DNA of 64,000 nt from Macrosoma leucophasiata. Its lineage: Eukaryota; Arthropoda; Insecta; Lepidoptera; Hedylidae. Position 1 is the stretch's first letter, and every line of letters starts with the position of its first letter. The notes below the pieces were generated by a model, which saw only the letters and a program-made list of their open reading frames with translations, was not told where the DNA came from and searched no databases. Positions 1 to 10,123 of this stretch are shown in pieces. Position numbers and translations under genes: made by a program. Location of the stretch: contig JAWQUS010000016.1 of assembly GCA_036365455.1 (NCBI GenBank), positions 16,577,001-16,641,000 on the forward strand, written 5' to 3'.

Positions 1-685
1 GCATCTTAATTGAGTTACATAGGCTACATTAAAATAAATTCATTCAAAACCAAAATTAGCCTAATCGGTCCAGCCGTTCTCGAGTTTTAGCGAAACTAAC
101 GAATAGCAATTGATTTTTATATATATAGATAGATTTCGTTCTGAATTTCAAATCTTTTTCTTTACTTAGATTGTAACTAAAAGCCACTAATAAGTTTGAG
201 AACCCCAAATTGGGATGATTGATTTTAGAATTTCACAAACCGAAAAAAATCTCAGGAGCATTATATATTTTAGGTCTCAGATATTTTTACCTAGAGGATC
301 TCGCTCAATATGGTCTCTTCAAAGAAACTCACAACAGCAACATGTTTCTTTGTGAAGCCTTTGATGTCAGGAGTTCTTGACGAGTATGGATATAGAATAC
401 GGTTGGTTTGTGCTTGCTTCAATACCATTAGACTTGCACGAACATTTTAATTTATTTTACCTTCATCGTGAACTACGGATATTTCATTAACAATCACAAG
501 AATTGTTCGAAATACAGGTACATAGCAGAGTGGAATGTTCCTAAAGGATAGTAAATGAGTCACTGTCATATTAATGACCTGCGTTTCCGTATTTTACAAT
601 AAAAATCAAGTCAAAAAAAAAACAGTCGATCATGTTACACTCGCTGCAGCAAAAAATCAGCGTCGAGGTCGCTGCGCGTGGCACG
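1..685. other. Gene-free AT-rich flank
   Basis: No open frame resembling a protein and no RNA gene is visible. The sequence is AT-rich and includes a short poly(A) run near 617-626. I see nothing that can be assigned to a repeat family before the hAT-type MITE that begins at 694. Confidence 0.6.
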
Positions 686-693
686 CTCAGTAC

Positions 694-962
694 TAGTGTG
701 GCCAGGTGTCCCGATTTGCGCTGGACGGCTCGATTTTCAGAACTCTGGGGACTCGTCCCTATTAACACCTGATCGGGACGTTAAATGTCCCGATAAATCA
801 ATCATCATCATTACCTCGACCGAAAGACGTCCACTGCTAGACAAAAGCCTATCTAAAGATTTATCATCTTTGGGTCCCGAGGCTTTTGATAAATCAATAA
901 ATTAATTAATTGGCTTGCTTTTTACTGTCCCGATTTAAAACAAATCGGACCTGGCAACACTA
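694..962. mobile_element. hAT-type MITE (269 bp)
   Basis: The ends are inverted repeats of about 22 bases: the left end starts tagtgtggccaggt and the right end, reverse-complemented, starts tagtgttgccaggt. The 8-bp word ctcagtac occurs immediately outside both ends (686-693 and 963-970), which is a target-site duplication of hAT length. The inside carries further palindromic 'cccgat' blocks and no usable ORF, so this is a non-autonomous element. Assignment to hAT rests on the duplication length and is inference; the TIRs and the duplication are seen directly. Confidence 0.85.
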
Positions 963-1120
963 CTCAGTACGAATGCATTTCCAAACATTTTTATAGATGC
1001 TCGTCGCGCCGCCATTCTTTTGTCTCGTGATCAGTTTGTAATATAGTCACTTCCTAGGTATTTATGATTCTGAGTCAACAATGAAATGTTCCCTAATTCA
1101 ATACTTTCCCGGGATCTAGC

Positions 1121-1379
1121 TGTACAAGCGGATCACGGTGGAGTTGTGGAATTAAACTCAAGCGGACTGTAATATTTTGTAATTAGAACTATATCACAAT
1201 TTAATCGTAACTACGTACAAAACAAGAATTAAAAGTAAGAAATATGCGCGAGCGCGGCCGTGCGCTAAGACGATGCGTGGCCGACAAGTGGCGGGAACGG
1301 TCGACAGCCAATGACAGCTCCAGTGTCCCCGCGCCTCTCAGTCCACCCCCGGCAGCCTGGTTGAGTGTACAACTCAACA
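1121..1379 (-). repeat. 3' LTR of the BEL/Pao element
   Basis: This is the downstream LTR on the minus strand, identical to 5981-6239. The TGA that ends the residual pol frame lies at 1374-1376, in the first bases of this LTR, an arrangement known for BEL-type elements. Confidence 0.92.
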
Positions 1380-1510
1380 TACTCCCCCGGTTGAAGCGTC
1401 CGGTTCAACATTAGTTACTGGAAGAGGGCAGATGGTGTTAAAAGTACGGCGTATGTATATCTGCAACCCCGGCCATCTCTGCCCGGTTGCACCAGGACGA
1501 TGCATTCCAA
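1374..1510 (-). pseudogene. BEL pol C-terminal remnant and polypurine tract
   Basis: The minus-strand frame ends ICPLPVTNVEPDASTGGVC. The CPLPV block followed by a Gly-rich end resembles the extreme C-terminus of BEL pol (after integrase, DUF5641 region). The stop lies inside the 3' LTR. The bases coding GGV (about 1380-1392) form a purine run, ccgggggagta, placed exactly where the plus-strand primer (polypurine tract) is expected. Residues upstream of this block in the same frame (to 1757) are not recognisable. Confidence 0.6.
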
Positions 1511-1759
1511 GAGCCAAGGCAGTGCGGCCTTGTCCTTTATCTGAGCAAGCATTCCTTAAGCGCTCCTCAAAATACTCCATTTGATTCGTTTCTGATGCCA
1601 TACGATATATTCGTGGAAGAAACGAGACCACAAAATGGTATTTGTGGTATTCTATGAATCTATGTTGAAGTTCGTAATCTGTGGATGCGGTTGCAATATG
1701 AGAGACCGTCCAATACAAATAAGCAGGAGTTAAGGAAGCTAAGATCTGAAGGATCATTA

Positions 1760-2857
1760 GATAAGGGAGTTATAGGCCTTGAATTAGGAAAAGTCTCAAC
1801 CTGTATCAAACACGTAGCCATCTCTTCAAAAGGTCAAATAAGATAATCCTAAAATACGCCTGAGATGGTTTTTGTCGATTCGACAGCAGAATTCTGAAAG
1901 CCTTCAAAATGTGAATATATTTATAAATAATAAAAAAGCACAAGGATCAGTAGTAATTAAATTAAAATGTTGTAAAAGCAGATTTCTCAAAGCGGCTAGG
2001 AACGATGTAGGTACCGCATTTTGACATGAAAATGTGTTACTTGGTTTTCACCTGCGAGCAATAGGTAACGATTGAAATTATTAAAGAAAGTTTCCATGAT
2101 GAGGTCCGACACGAGTTCGAGATGTAGAATCCGTGTAGCCAAACACACAACATTACATACCTATATGAAACTTTTGATAATCTATGTCATAGGTAACTGA
2201 CTTTACAATTTGCTATCATGATTGGGCCGTCGTGATTTTAGTAAATAATAATGTAATGAAGTAATCAATTATATGTTAGTGTGTAGACCAGTGATGTCTG
2301 CTCTTTACATATTTATAAATGAAGTACATGATGTTAGACATATTGTAACTATATCAAAATATTATATTAATCATGCAATTCGATAAATCAACATGATGTG
2401 ATTATGTTTTGTTTAATGTAAAATATGATTTATCTATTTAAGAAAATGAAGTTTCATTTTATAAAAAGTTTCGACTGACTATCACAATTATTTGAATATA
2501 GGTTTTTATGTTCAGTCCGCGTAAAGCGAGGTCTGCGGGGTTTCACGTGAAATAACCTAACGTTATGTTAACCCTCTCACAGTCTCTTAAGCAGAAACAA
2601 GATTGTTGGCTTGATGGGAGCCATCTTACCATTAACAAAAAAAAAGTTTTAAATGCTTATGTTTGCATAATACAATAAACAATATTGACAATATTGCAGT
2701 AACATGTAATGATTAAAGGTAAAGAAGCCTCAGCAAAAGGCAATGTTTCCCTGACGCTTATCATTATTATTTTACCTTGAAGTAAATTAGGTATAAATAA
2801 TAAAGTATTAATAAATTGGAAAATAAAATAAGATATGAAATGGTACCTATGAAATGA
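1760..2857 (-). other. AT-rich filler where pol should be
   Basis: This 1.1-kb stretch lies between the end of gag-protease and the pol C-terminal remnant. Neither strand shows reverse transcriptase motifs (F/YADD), an RNase H or an integrase core. It is AT-rich with many short stops. It is either decayed pol or unrelated DNA captured during the deletion; sequence alone does not decide. Confidence 0.5.
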
Positions 2858-4627
2858 TTATGAATTATTGCTTATTATGTCGTATCCAAGCAACAATTTT
2901 GTTAAATTAGGATATATATGTGTTTTGAAGTAAGGGTCTCCAGTAAATTTAATGTTTGGTGCAATAAATCTACCTTTAGCCATATGAGTATATGAGTCAC
3001 CTAATATGTTTGGTGACTTTTCATGAGGTATTTCTACAACAAAGCGCCTATTTTTTTGACGATATCTTATATTTATGAAAGTTTTATTGAAAGTTCGCCG
3101 TTCAGTTGGTAAGTTATGTTTTATATCAACTAAATCAGCGTGCATACATGAATGAGATGTGTCCGAATGATGAACTGTACCAGAAATAAGCCAACCCAAC
3201 TCAGATTCAATCAAAGATGGCATATTTTTACCTAATGCAATACGATTCGCGCCTATGATACTCCAAAAGACATCCGCTCCGACAAGTATGTCAATCGGAG
3301 ACGGAATATGGTACGTAGAGTCGGCAAGACGAACGTTTGTAGGTATTTTAATTTTGCTGGTGTCTACATAGGTATTTGGTATCGATGAAGATATCTTTGG
3401 TAAAATAAAGCAATCTACATTGATTTTATAATTATTAATAAGTGATTGTAATGCAATGGAACAACTCTTCGAACAATTCGAAGTTTTATTATTTAAACCC
3501 GTTACCTTAGACGTGTTATCATAAGCCGGAATATCAATCTTTTGTACAAACTGCTCCGAAATAAAATTAGCCGTGCTCCCGCTGTCTAGCAAGACTCGTG
3601 CGGTGTGAGCTGTACCCTTGCAGTCCATCACCTGCACGAGCGCTGTGGAGAGCAAAACGACACGAGATGTAGAAACATGATTAGCTGATAAGGAAAGATT
3701 TTGCGTGTGAGAGTTTTCACGATCATTATCAATATGCAACAAGGTGTTATGCTTCGCTGAACAATATTTGCAATGTCCCAACTTGCATTTACTTGCATCA
3801 TGACCAGGACGAAGGCAATTAAGACAAATATTTTTAAAATTTTGGACTTTTTTAATTCGAATATGTACTGGAAGCTGTTTGAAAGCTTCACACTCAAACA
3901 CAAAATGGTTCTGTTGACACATAGGACATATGATTTTATTTTTATTATAACTATTTTTATAAGTAATTGTTATCTTTTTATGAAAATTATTGTTAATTAT
4001 ATTATTATGTGTATCACTTTCGCCTTTTATTTTTAAATATGCAGATTCCTCCAGAGTCTCAAGTAAGTCAGCCCTATTACTTAAAAATTTAATTAGAGTG
4101 TTTAATATAGGAGGTTCAGATAATGAATTTCTATGTTCCTCCCACTCACGGTTTGTTACCGGATCTAATTTATTTGTCATAATATGAATTATAAGTGTAT
4201 CCCAATACTGTACTGGTTGATCAAGTGTTGATAAGGCTCTAAGATTTTTATAAGTAGAATCAATAATATGACGAATGGATTTACTTGACTCCTTACTAAT
4301 AGGCTGTAGGTTAAAAAGAGCTTGTACATGATTGTTGACAAGCAATCTTTTATTGTCATACCTCTCGCATAAAAGTTTCCAGGCAGCGTCATAGTGTTCT
4401 GATCTAAAATCAAGGTTATTCACTACAAGAGATGCACTACCCTTTAAAGATGCTCGAAGATAATGTAATTTATTTATTTTATCTATCCTGTCGTTACTGT
4501 GAATAATGGAAATAAATGTATCCCGAAATTCGAGCCAATCATGATAGTTACCAGAAAACTTAGGTAAATCAATTTTCGGTAAGCGTATAGAATTATGTTT
4601 GTGTGTGATTAGCACAAGAATCGACAT
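2858..4627 (-). CDS. BEL/Pao gag (C-terminal part)-aspartic protease (589 aa)
   Basis: Residues about 17-200 match the BEL gag capsid-like region (motif LPKFSGNYHDWLEFRDTF, DUF1759 type). Three cysteine/histidine clusters follow: CPMC near 234, a canonical CX2CX4HX4C knuckle at 268-281 and CKYC near 286, implying RNA binding. An aspartic protease follows with LLDSGSTANF at about 346-355 containing the D-S-G catalytic triplet, and a later SELGWLISG motif typical of the A17/DUF1758 region. The frame ends about 25 residues into the protease-RT linker (GRFIAPNIKF) and terminates without entering reverse transcriptase. The upstream boundary is not an independent start; the protein really begins in the preceding frame. 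No stop codon interrupts the 589 codons, so the coding region looks young. Confidence 0.88.
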   Translation of the reverse strand: MSILVLITHKHNSIRLPKIDLPKFSGNYHDWLEFRDTFISIIHSNDRIDKINKLHYLRASLKGSASLVVNNLDFRSEHYDAAWKLLCERYDNKRLLVNNHVQALFNLQPISKESSKSIRHIIDSTYKNLRALSTLDQPVQYWDTLIIHIMTNKLDPVTNREWEEHRNSLSEPPILNTLIKFLSNRADLLETLEESAYLKIKGESDTHNNIINNNFHKKITITYKNSYNKNKIICPMCQQNHFVFECEAFKQLPVHIRIKKVQNFKNICLNCLRPGHDASKCKLGHCKYCSAKHNTLLHIDNDRENSHTQNLSLSANHVSTSRVVLLSTALVQVMDCKGTAHTARVLLDSGSTANFISEQFVQKIDIPAYDNTSKVTGLNNKTSNCSKSCSIALQSLINNYKINVDCFILPKISSSIPNTYVDTSKIKIPTNVRLADSTYHIPSPIDILVGADVFWSIIGANRIALGKNMPSLIESELGWLISGTVHHSDTSHSCMHADLVDIKHNLPTERRTFNKTFINIRYRQKNRRFVVEIPHEKSPNILGDSYTHMAKGRFIAPNIKFTGDPYFKTHIYPNLTKLLLGYDIISNNS

Positions 4628-4952
4628 CAGACCCGGAATCCCCTGCGTGATGTTTGCGAACGTTGCTGATCACCTCGCGTGCAGTTGCCATCAGATTGTA
4701 ATACTGCTTCTCAAACTCCTCACGTTCATCATATTGCTCGCTAGGATCATCCATCAGTAACTCCAAGTCACTCTGTAACGTATCATATTTTTCATATAAA
4801 TTTTCAAATGTGTTAAGTCGACATTCAACTTCGGTTATTTGTACGTCGCTTAATTTTTCGTAAGATTTCGAAATATTTAAAAAGGTTGAAAATTGCGTAA
4901 GCTTTGCCTTAACAGTTGCTCGTTTCTTAATCAAGCTTTTTATATCAGCCAT
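4593..4952 (-). CDS. BEL/Pao gag, N-terminal part (119 aa)
   Basis: The frame begins MADIKSLIKKRATVKAKL and is highly charged and helical, with many Lys, Glu and Leu residues, as expected for the coiled N-terminal part of BEL/Pao gag. It stops 35 bases after the next frame has opened. The downstream frame is offset by one base (+1), and its segment reading LPKIDLPKFSGNY is the normal continuation of BEL gag. The two frames are therefore one gag gene split by a single-base shift. This is either a mutation or, less likely, a programmed shift. The first ATG sits just after the leader and is the natural gag start. Confidence 0.75.
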   Translation of the reverse strand: MADIKSLIKKRATVKAKLTQFSTFLNISKSYEKLSDVQITEVECRLNTFENLYEKYDTLQSDLELLMDDPSEQYDEREEFEKQYYNLMATAREVISNVRKHHAGDSGSDVDSCANHTQT

Positions 4953-5959
4953 TATGAAGCTAACAGCTAGACGAATAAATGATTGAAGGAAGGCAAAAGA
5001 AAGTGCAGTAATTACAGTAGTAGGTACTTAAGTGAAAAAGATTATTCAAGTTTAAATGCACTTATGCAATAATAAGTAATTATTATTATCAAAATATGAC
5101 AAGGCAATTTGTTGTTGACAATTTATTTAGTCAACAACAAATAGCAAAAAAAAAGAAATATGTTGTATTAATTATGATGTTAGCGATAGATTTAATATAT
5201 GATTATGTAAGATGCAAAATGAAATATGATAACAAATGACTAATAAGATGAATAAATTAATGAGTTAAGCATTATTTTTAAGGTTTTTCTTCAACGATTC
5301 AAGTTCAAGTTCAAGAATGTAAACAAACTGAATGAAATGTTTATGATTGACAAGTGAATGAATGAACTAGAACTATTTTATAAAAGAATGTACTAATGAG
5401 TGAACACAGACAAAAGAGTGAACATAAACACAAGAGCGAACAAAGAATGAATGAATGAAATTATATGAATGAGTGAAGAGATGGAACTGTTCAATACCAA
5501 GTGAATAGGATGATATGCAATTTTTGATGAGTTGTAAGATATGAAAATGGCAATTAATGAAAAGATGATAAAATAATGGATGGTAATGGAATTAGGTATA
5601 TGAGGTTAAATGGATGCATATGGTATGAATAATGGATATGAATAATGGAAGAAGGGAAATAAAATGGAACGATCTCACGGTTTTTATGTTGCAAACCACT
5701 GATGTTTTCAGCAAAGTGAAGAATCCTCCAATTCCGTCGATGTATAGGTAGGTAGATACGACGAATCCCAACTCGCTTCCAACGATTTTGTCTCGTAGTC
5801 CCGGCAATCTCTCCTTAATAAAGCCAATCGGTTGGAACTCGGCAAAGACGGCTATTATGACACCGTGCTGATTCCTTGATGTCCGATCGGTGACGATAAG
5901 CGGATGAAGATCCCAGATGAGCACGATTAAATCCAGTACAGTTCTTTCTTCGGTTCAAT
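4953..5959 (-). other. BEL element 5' leader, non-coding
   Basis: About 1 kb of AT-rich sequence between the primer-binding site and the first gag ATG. Around 5300-5480 it is dominated by degenerate gaatga/gtgaac short repeats. Small open frames near 5592-6021 have no recognisable domain. It probably holds the RNA leader and packaging signals, but this is inferred from position only. Confidence 0.55.
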
Positions 5960-5978
5960 GGTGACGGTAGAAGGACCA
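5960..5978 (-). promoter_or_regulatory. Primer-binding-site-like sequence
   Basis: Two bases inside the 5' LTR the minus strand reads tggtccttctacc. LTR retrotransposons prime minus-strand DNA synthesis from a tRNA whose 3' CCA pairs with a TGG at this location. The tRNA species is not identified here. Confidence 0.55.
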
Positions 5979-5980
5979 AA

Positions 5981-6239
5981 TGTACAAGCGGATCACGGTG
6001 GAGTTGTGGAATTAAACTCAAGCGGACTGTAATATTTTGTAATTAGAACTATATCACAATTTAATCGTAACTACGTACAAAACAAGAATTAAAAGTAAGA
6101 AATATGCGCGAGCGCGGCCGTGCGCTAAGACGATGCGTGGCCGACAAGTGGCGGGAACGGTCGACAGCCAATGACAGCTCCAGTGTCCCCGCGCCTCTCA
6201 GTCCACCCCCGGCAGCCTGGTTGAGTGTACAACTCAACA
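5981..6239 (-). repeat. 5' LTR of the BEL/Pao element
   Basis: This LTR is upstream on the coding (minus) strand. It is 259 bp and matches the copy at 1121-1379 without visible difference. It holds a GC-rich block near 6104-6225 and an AT-rich half. The transcription start is presumably inside, but I see no clear TATA box. Confidence 0.92.
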
Positions 6240-6244
6240 CTAGC

Positions 6245-7140
6245 TTTGTTTGTTTATTTTTCTTTCAAAAAGGGATCTTAGTTCTGGTATTTCGAGGATG
6301 TATTGTTCATAATTTTAGATTAATTTGAGTTGTTTTATTTTTAACCAAAATCAAAACGTAGGCTTTCAAGATATTTCAATAGATAGTTAATACTAGCCAT
6401 AGCTGGTGTCTTATGTATATGTCACGCACATTAAAGAAACTTGATGGCACCTCAAAAGGCTTGTTTGGGGAGCTTATAAGTGTAGACAGGCTTCACCGGC
6501 TTATCTAATAAATCTATCTGCCACTAAATCTTAGTATTCTCTGCTCAGATGTGAACAAAACACTTCTGGTAAAGGTGATATTACCTATACATTTCAAAAT
6601 CAGGCGTGGCAACTTCATATAATCCGGAAGTTTTATATACCTCCTTATCCGGAATACAAACAGAAATTATAACACGTACATACATAAATACCAGATAGAT
6701 AAGATATTCCAAAACCACTTCTATTGCAAATTGTGCCCAAATAATAATAAAATAGAGTCGAAAATACAAAATTATCGAAATGAAATCCCGGTCCAGTCCC
6801 GGAAAAGCGTAAATAACATACTATAGTTCAAGTACCAAAACATCCGTGGTTCCGCACTCCACTAATGCGGTCGCTTCCTATATGATTACTGTTCGGGTCA
6901 ACATTCCAATGTCCCCCAAATTTCCTGCATTATATACATACACATTTCATTTACTGTTTTGATGCAACCCAAAATGAGCGTGGCTTTTTCTGAGAGGTGT
7001 TTGTAGGATATATAGATATGAATATCATTAGTTTTGCTTTGCTTGAGAGTTATAGTTCTTTTTATAATCATAGTATTCGGAAAGATTTTTGCAAATAATG
7101 GTCTTACCGTAAATTACAAATAAGATAACTGACGCAACAA
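6245..7140. other. Gene-free stretch
   Basis: Downstream of the BEL target duplication the sequence is AT-rich with scattered stops in all frames. I recognise no repeat family or RNA in it. Confidence 0.5.
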
Positions 7141-7157
7141 GTTGCAGTGATTCCATA

Positions 7158-7300
7158 TTTTTAACCGACTTCGAAAAAAAGAGGAGGTAACCAATTCGTC
7201 GGAATCGTTTTGTAGTATTCGAAAGAATGCTATACAGCCTAAGACCGACTTAAAATGATTAGGAATTGGAATTTTACATAATTTAAATAAAGAGTAGTTT
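7158..7300. repeat. Interspersed repeat 'family I' fragment
   Basis: It opens ttaaccgacttcgaaaaaa followed by gaggaggtaaccaattcg. The same opening occurs at 11358, so this is a dispersed insect repeat. The class is unresolved. Confidence 0.6.
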
Positions 7301-7381
7301 TGAAATAGGCTGTTAAACGTAATACCTTTCAAAAAATTCCACGTTGTATGATTACCTATCATCTATCTCTAGCTAAAAATA

Positions 7382-7880
7382 TTAATACCTCTGATGATTA
7401 TCTACGGAAAATCTCAAATGTGCCGAATTCGAATGCGCAAGATGTGCCTTAGTTTTAAAAAAGTTAAAATTATTTTCCTCGATGATAACTACTAGACCTA
7501 ACCTCTGATAGTGGATCGAAAACACTTTAAGCTCTCTAGCGGCGAGTAAAAACAGACAGAACCCTAAAAAAGTTGACCCACCAATAATTACTAAGCCAGC
7601 CATTACAAAATCGATCAAAGCATCCCTTTCAGAAGCCGACAATTTTATCGCCAAAGCTCAATTGGGCGTTCATGGAACTTTTTTCTTAATCACGATCCTT
7701 TCCCCGTCAAGGCCAACGGTATAATTTAAACCAATAAAGTATGTGGTAATAAATTTCATTATTGTGCCGACTTGGAATTATTGTGACAATGTTTGGGAAC
7801 TAATCACTGTTGGCGAAACATTGTGGTCAATAAATATTAATATTGGTGAAGTGATACGAATTGAATGGTAATGTTTATGT
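7382..7880. other. Unassigned stretch with a 90-codon open frame
   Basis: The minus-strand frame 7382-7654 encodes a hydrophobic segment (FVMAGLVIIGGSTFLGFCLF), possibly a chance membrane-like stretch. There is no family match I can name and no splice context. I treat it as non-coding. Confidence 0.4.
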
Positions 7881-7892
7881 ACAAATAGAAGT

Positions 7893-8037
7893 GCTTCTGT
7901 GCCGGAAATTACAGGGCTGTACATTATCACCTGACTGGAACACGAAAGTACTGAACACTACCATTTAGCGGCAAGTTTATTAGGTGATGCGGTGGTTCCT
8001 ACGCCCGCGAGCTTCGTCACTGGGGCTATACCAACAG
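7893..8037 (-). repeat. SINE family A copy, 5' half
   Basis: The minus strand matches the consensus seen at 15712, 41345 and 45150: a gtagagct...ggagctcgc head, then an accaccgcattacctaat block and a tagtgttcagcac block. It ends at the ccggcacagag segment, so the 3' half is missing. Confidence 0.75.
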
Positions 8038-8484
8038 TAAAATGTACGTGTCATTCAGTTGATCTTTAGGTTATTCTTTTTTCTGTTTTGATTATTAGGG
8101 TCACATTTTTTGATTATTAGTTTATTTCCTAAAAGGAAATAAACTAATTCCTTATAGGATTACTCGTACGTCTGTCTATCTGTTTGTATGTGACCACTAT
8201 AATAAGGCTTTGAGAAGTGACGACTCCACCGACAATTCTTCCGCTGCTCAATCGGTCAACCGAACGATGGCCGTCAAACAATACGAATAGGGCGGCAGTA
8301 AATACAACAACGCGGATTAGGTTAGTAAAAAGGCAGCGTCCCGCGATAGAACTACCGCCACTATAATCGCCAATCCGCATGCTAAGCGTGGTGATAATGG
8401 CATATGCTTCCTTAATAACGCACAAAAATATTGTGAAAGGCTTTTGTCCAGCTGTGGACGTCTTTCGCTGAAGTGATAATAAGA

Positions 8485-8625
8485 TGATGATGACGGCCCA
8501 GGAAGACCAAAACTGACGTACCTTGACCAAAAAGGTACTGCCTGAAGGTGGGTCAAGAGTCTTAGGAATCGGCGGGCATGTATGAAGAGAATTATGAAGA
8601 TACAAGAAGCACGAGACGTGAAGCG
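8485..8625 (+). pseudogene. RTE-like LINE ORF2 C-terminal fragment
   Basis: The plus strand reads GPGRPKLTYLDQKG, an in-frame TGA, then WVKSLRNRRACMKRIM. This layout (GRPKxTYxDQ then NRRACM) is the common C-terminal tail of RTE-type or related non-LTR retrotransposon ORF2 proteins in moths. One stop interrupts it. Just upstream (about 8430-8475) is the related block ttttgtccagctgtggacg, a LINE 3' tail motif followed by a gatgatga microsatellite. A dead 3' fragment. Confidence 0.65.
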
Positions 8626-8635
8626 TGATGGGCCC

Positions 8636-8990
8636 GCGGCTGGTGTAGATCGGAAGCGATCTATTCGGTTAAGCGATACGGCCGCGGCTTAGTGTGTGAT
8701 GGGTGACCGCAAGTGGCAAATAAAAATGCGCGTTTCCGTGCTTCGGAGGGTACTTTAAGCCGTCGGTCCCGGTTGCTATCGATAGGTAGCAGTCGTTAAA
8801 CCTTGTCGGAGGCCTTATGGGCGGTATGAAAACATCCGACAGCGGGTTGGCCACTAAACCGCATCTCCATCAACCCGCATTGGAGTAGCGTGGTGGAGTA
8901 AGCTAGAGACCTCCTTCAAAAATGGGGAGAGAATCGTGCCCAGTAGTGGGACGTATAATGGGTTGCCATTATTATTATATTATATACGGG
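8636..8990 (+). repeat. LINE 3'-end repeat
   Basis: It contains gtgcttcggagggtactt, ccgtcggtcccggttgctat and, at the end, cccagtagtgggacgtataat followed by an attatt microsatellite-like tail. These are landmarks of abundant lepidopteran LINE 3' regions. Small minus-strand frames here (8669-8854) are shadows. Confidence 0.6.
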
Positions 8991-9439
8991 ACGTGTTTTG
9001 GGACCGGGATATCCGCCTACCCTATCCCTAACAGGGCCCTGAAGATAGATACATACATGCAAACCGCGTACTTAATCTCTCTAGATTGATACTACAAAAA
9101 TGATATAAATAAGAACTACCTTCCAGCTTCTCCCCGGAAGACTCGCGATACGTTTGCACAAATACGAATGTCTCTATACATTTGCGATATCTGCACGCAT
9201 CCGACTTGAGGAAACGGTTCGAAAGCTGGATAAGATAAAGGTATGTGCATATCACGTTATGTGTTTTACGTATTTATATGCAAATCCTAACGAATACTTT
9301 TGATGTGTAAACATAATATGCATGACCTAAACACTCGTCACTTAAACAATTTCACTATTATTATTTCTTATTTTCCAGGTGTGAGTTTCGTAGTAATTGA
9401 CGATTTTTGTTGTATGCGTGTGTGTGTCACACAAATTTC

Positions 9440-9560
9440 CTCCCGATAAAAATGACAGACTGTTTTGCATCGGTAATAAACGCTATGGCTACTCCCCTCC
9501 GGTTGGGCGGTGGCCCGAGTTTCTCTATGTTTTAACACGACAATGTCTAAATGAGAAAAT
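9440..9560. repeat. Repeat 'family M' fragment
   Basis: The block tttgcatcggtaataaacgc with ctatggctactcccctccgg matches, in reverse orientation, copies near 37520-37740, 45490-45715 and 46200-46290. It is a dispersed repeat of unknown class. Confidence 0.55.
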
Positions 9561-9739
9561 ATTTGCCCAAACGCTTCATATCTCCACTATTAGGTGATAT
9601 TTAACGAAGCAGTCTCGTTCGTCGTAAACATCTCAGCCAGCGGGCGCGACTAGCCGTACATAATGTTGTACTTACTCCAACGCTTTTATATGGAAGCGAG
9701 AGCTGGGTATGCAGTTTTTTTCTAGGTTATTAATAATTA

Positions 9740-9992
9740 AATTTGAAAAAGGAACCCCAGTACAGTCCAACAAGAAGCATTGTACAATGACCTTAGGATG
9801 GTTCCAACCAAAAGAGATTTCGGGTCTGTAGAGCGTTATCTCTCTCGCACATAACCTACGTGACCATTTTCATCAATACGGCATTAGCAGCGCTTGCGTA
9901 GGCAGTGTGCAGCAGAGCTAACGCTCTACGAAGTCGAAACTAGCCGATCGTCTCTTTCATGGGCTAGATGTACAAATTTCTTGCTGCGTGCT
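9740..9992. mobile_element. Palindromic MITE 'family F', copy 1
   Basis: It shares the gtagagcgttatctct, cgtaggcagtgtgcagcaga and aactagccgatcgt blocks with copies at 14990, 26236 and 56815. The terminal parts are roughly inverted copies of each other (cagtac... and gtgctgt...). There is no coding capacity. Confidence 0.6.
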
Positions 9993-10123
9993 GTGCGTGA
10001 TATGTATTGTCTGTTCACCAATGTAGGACAGTACTACCATAATAATGTGGATCATAACGTGAATAGACCCAGAATTTTATCGCAAAGACCGCTACGTAAT
10101 GCTATTAAACGTACGTAAGTAAC

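Larger units (their letters stand above)
1121..6239 (-). mobile_element. BEL/Pao LTR retrotransposon, pol-deleted derivative
   Basis: Two 259-bp LTRs (1121-1379 and 5981-6239) appear identical base for base and bound a 4.6-kb interior. They start TG and end CA in both orientations, and the 5-bp word ctagc flanks the whole element (1116-1120 and 6240-6244). On the minus strand the order is LTR, primer-binding-like site, about 1 kb leader, gag, zinc knuckles, aspartic protease, then a short pol C-terminal remnant, polypurine tract and LTR. A full BEL element has reverse transcriptase, RNase H and integrase between protease and pol end; none of their motifs is present. Identical LTRs point to a recent insertion, so mobilisation in trans by a complete relative is inferred. 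Confidence 0.9.

Noticed and set aside
1374..1757. A separate 127-codon gene downstream of BEL gag
   Set aside because: Only its last ~35 codons are recognisable, as the BEL pol C-terminus ending in the LTR; the rest is chance open frame or decayed pol.
7382..7654. Small membrane protein
   Set aside because: One hydrophobic run in an isolated frame with no homologue I can name and no gene context.
8144..8605. 153-codon minus-strand frame
   Set aside because: It overlaps a plus-strand LINE ORF2 remnant (GRPKLTYLDQ) and tail microsatellite; no domain in the minus frame.
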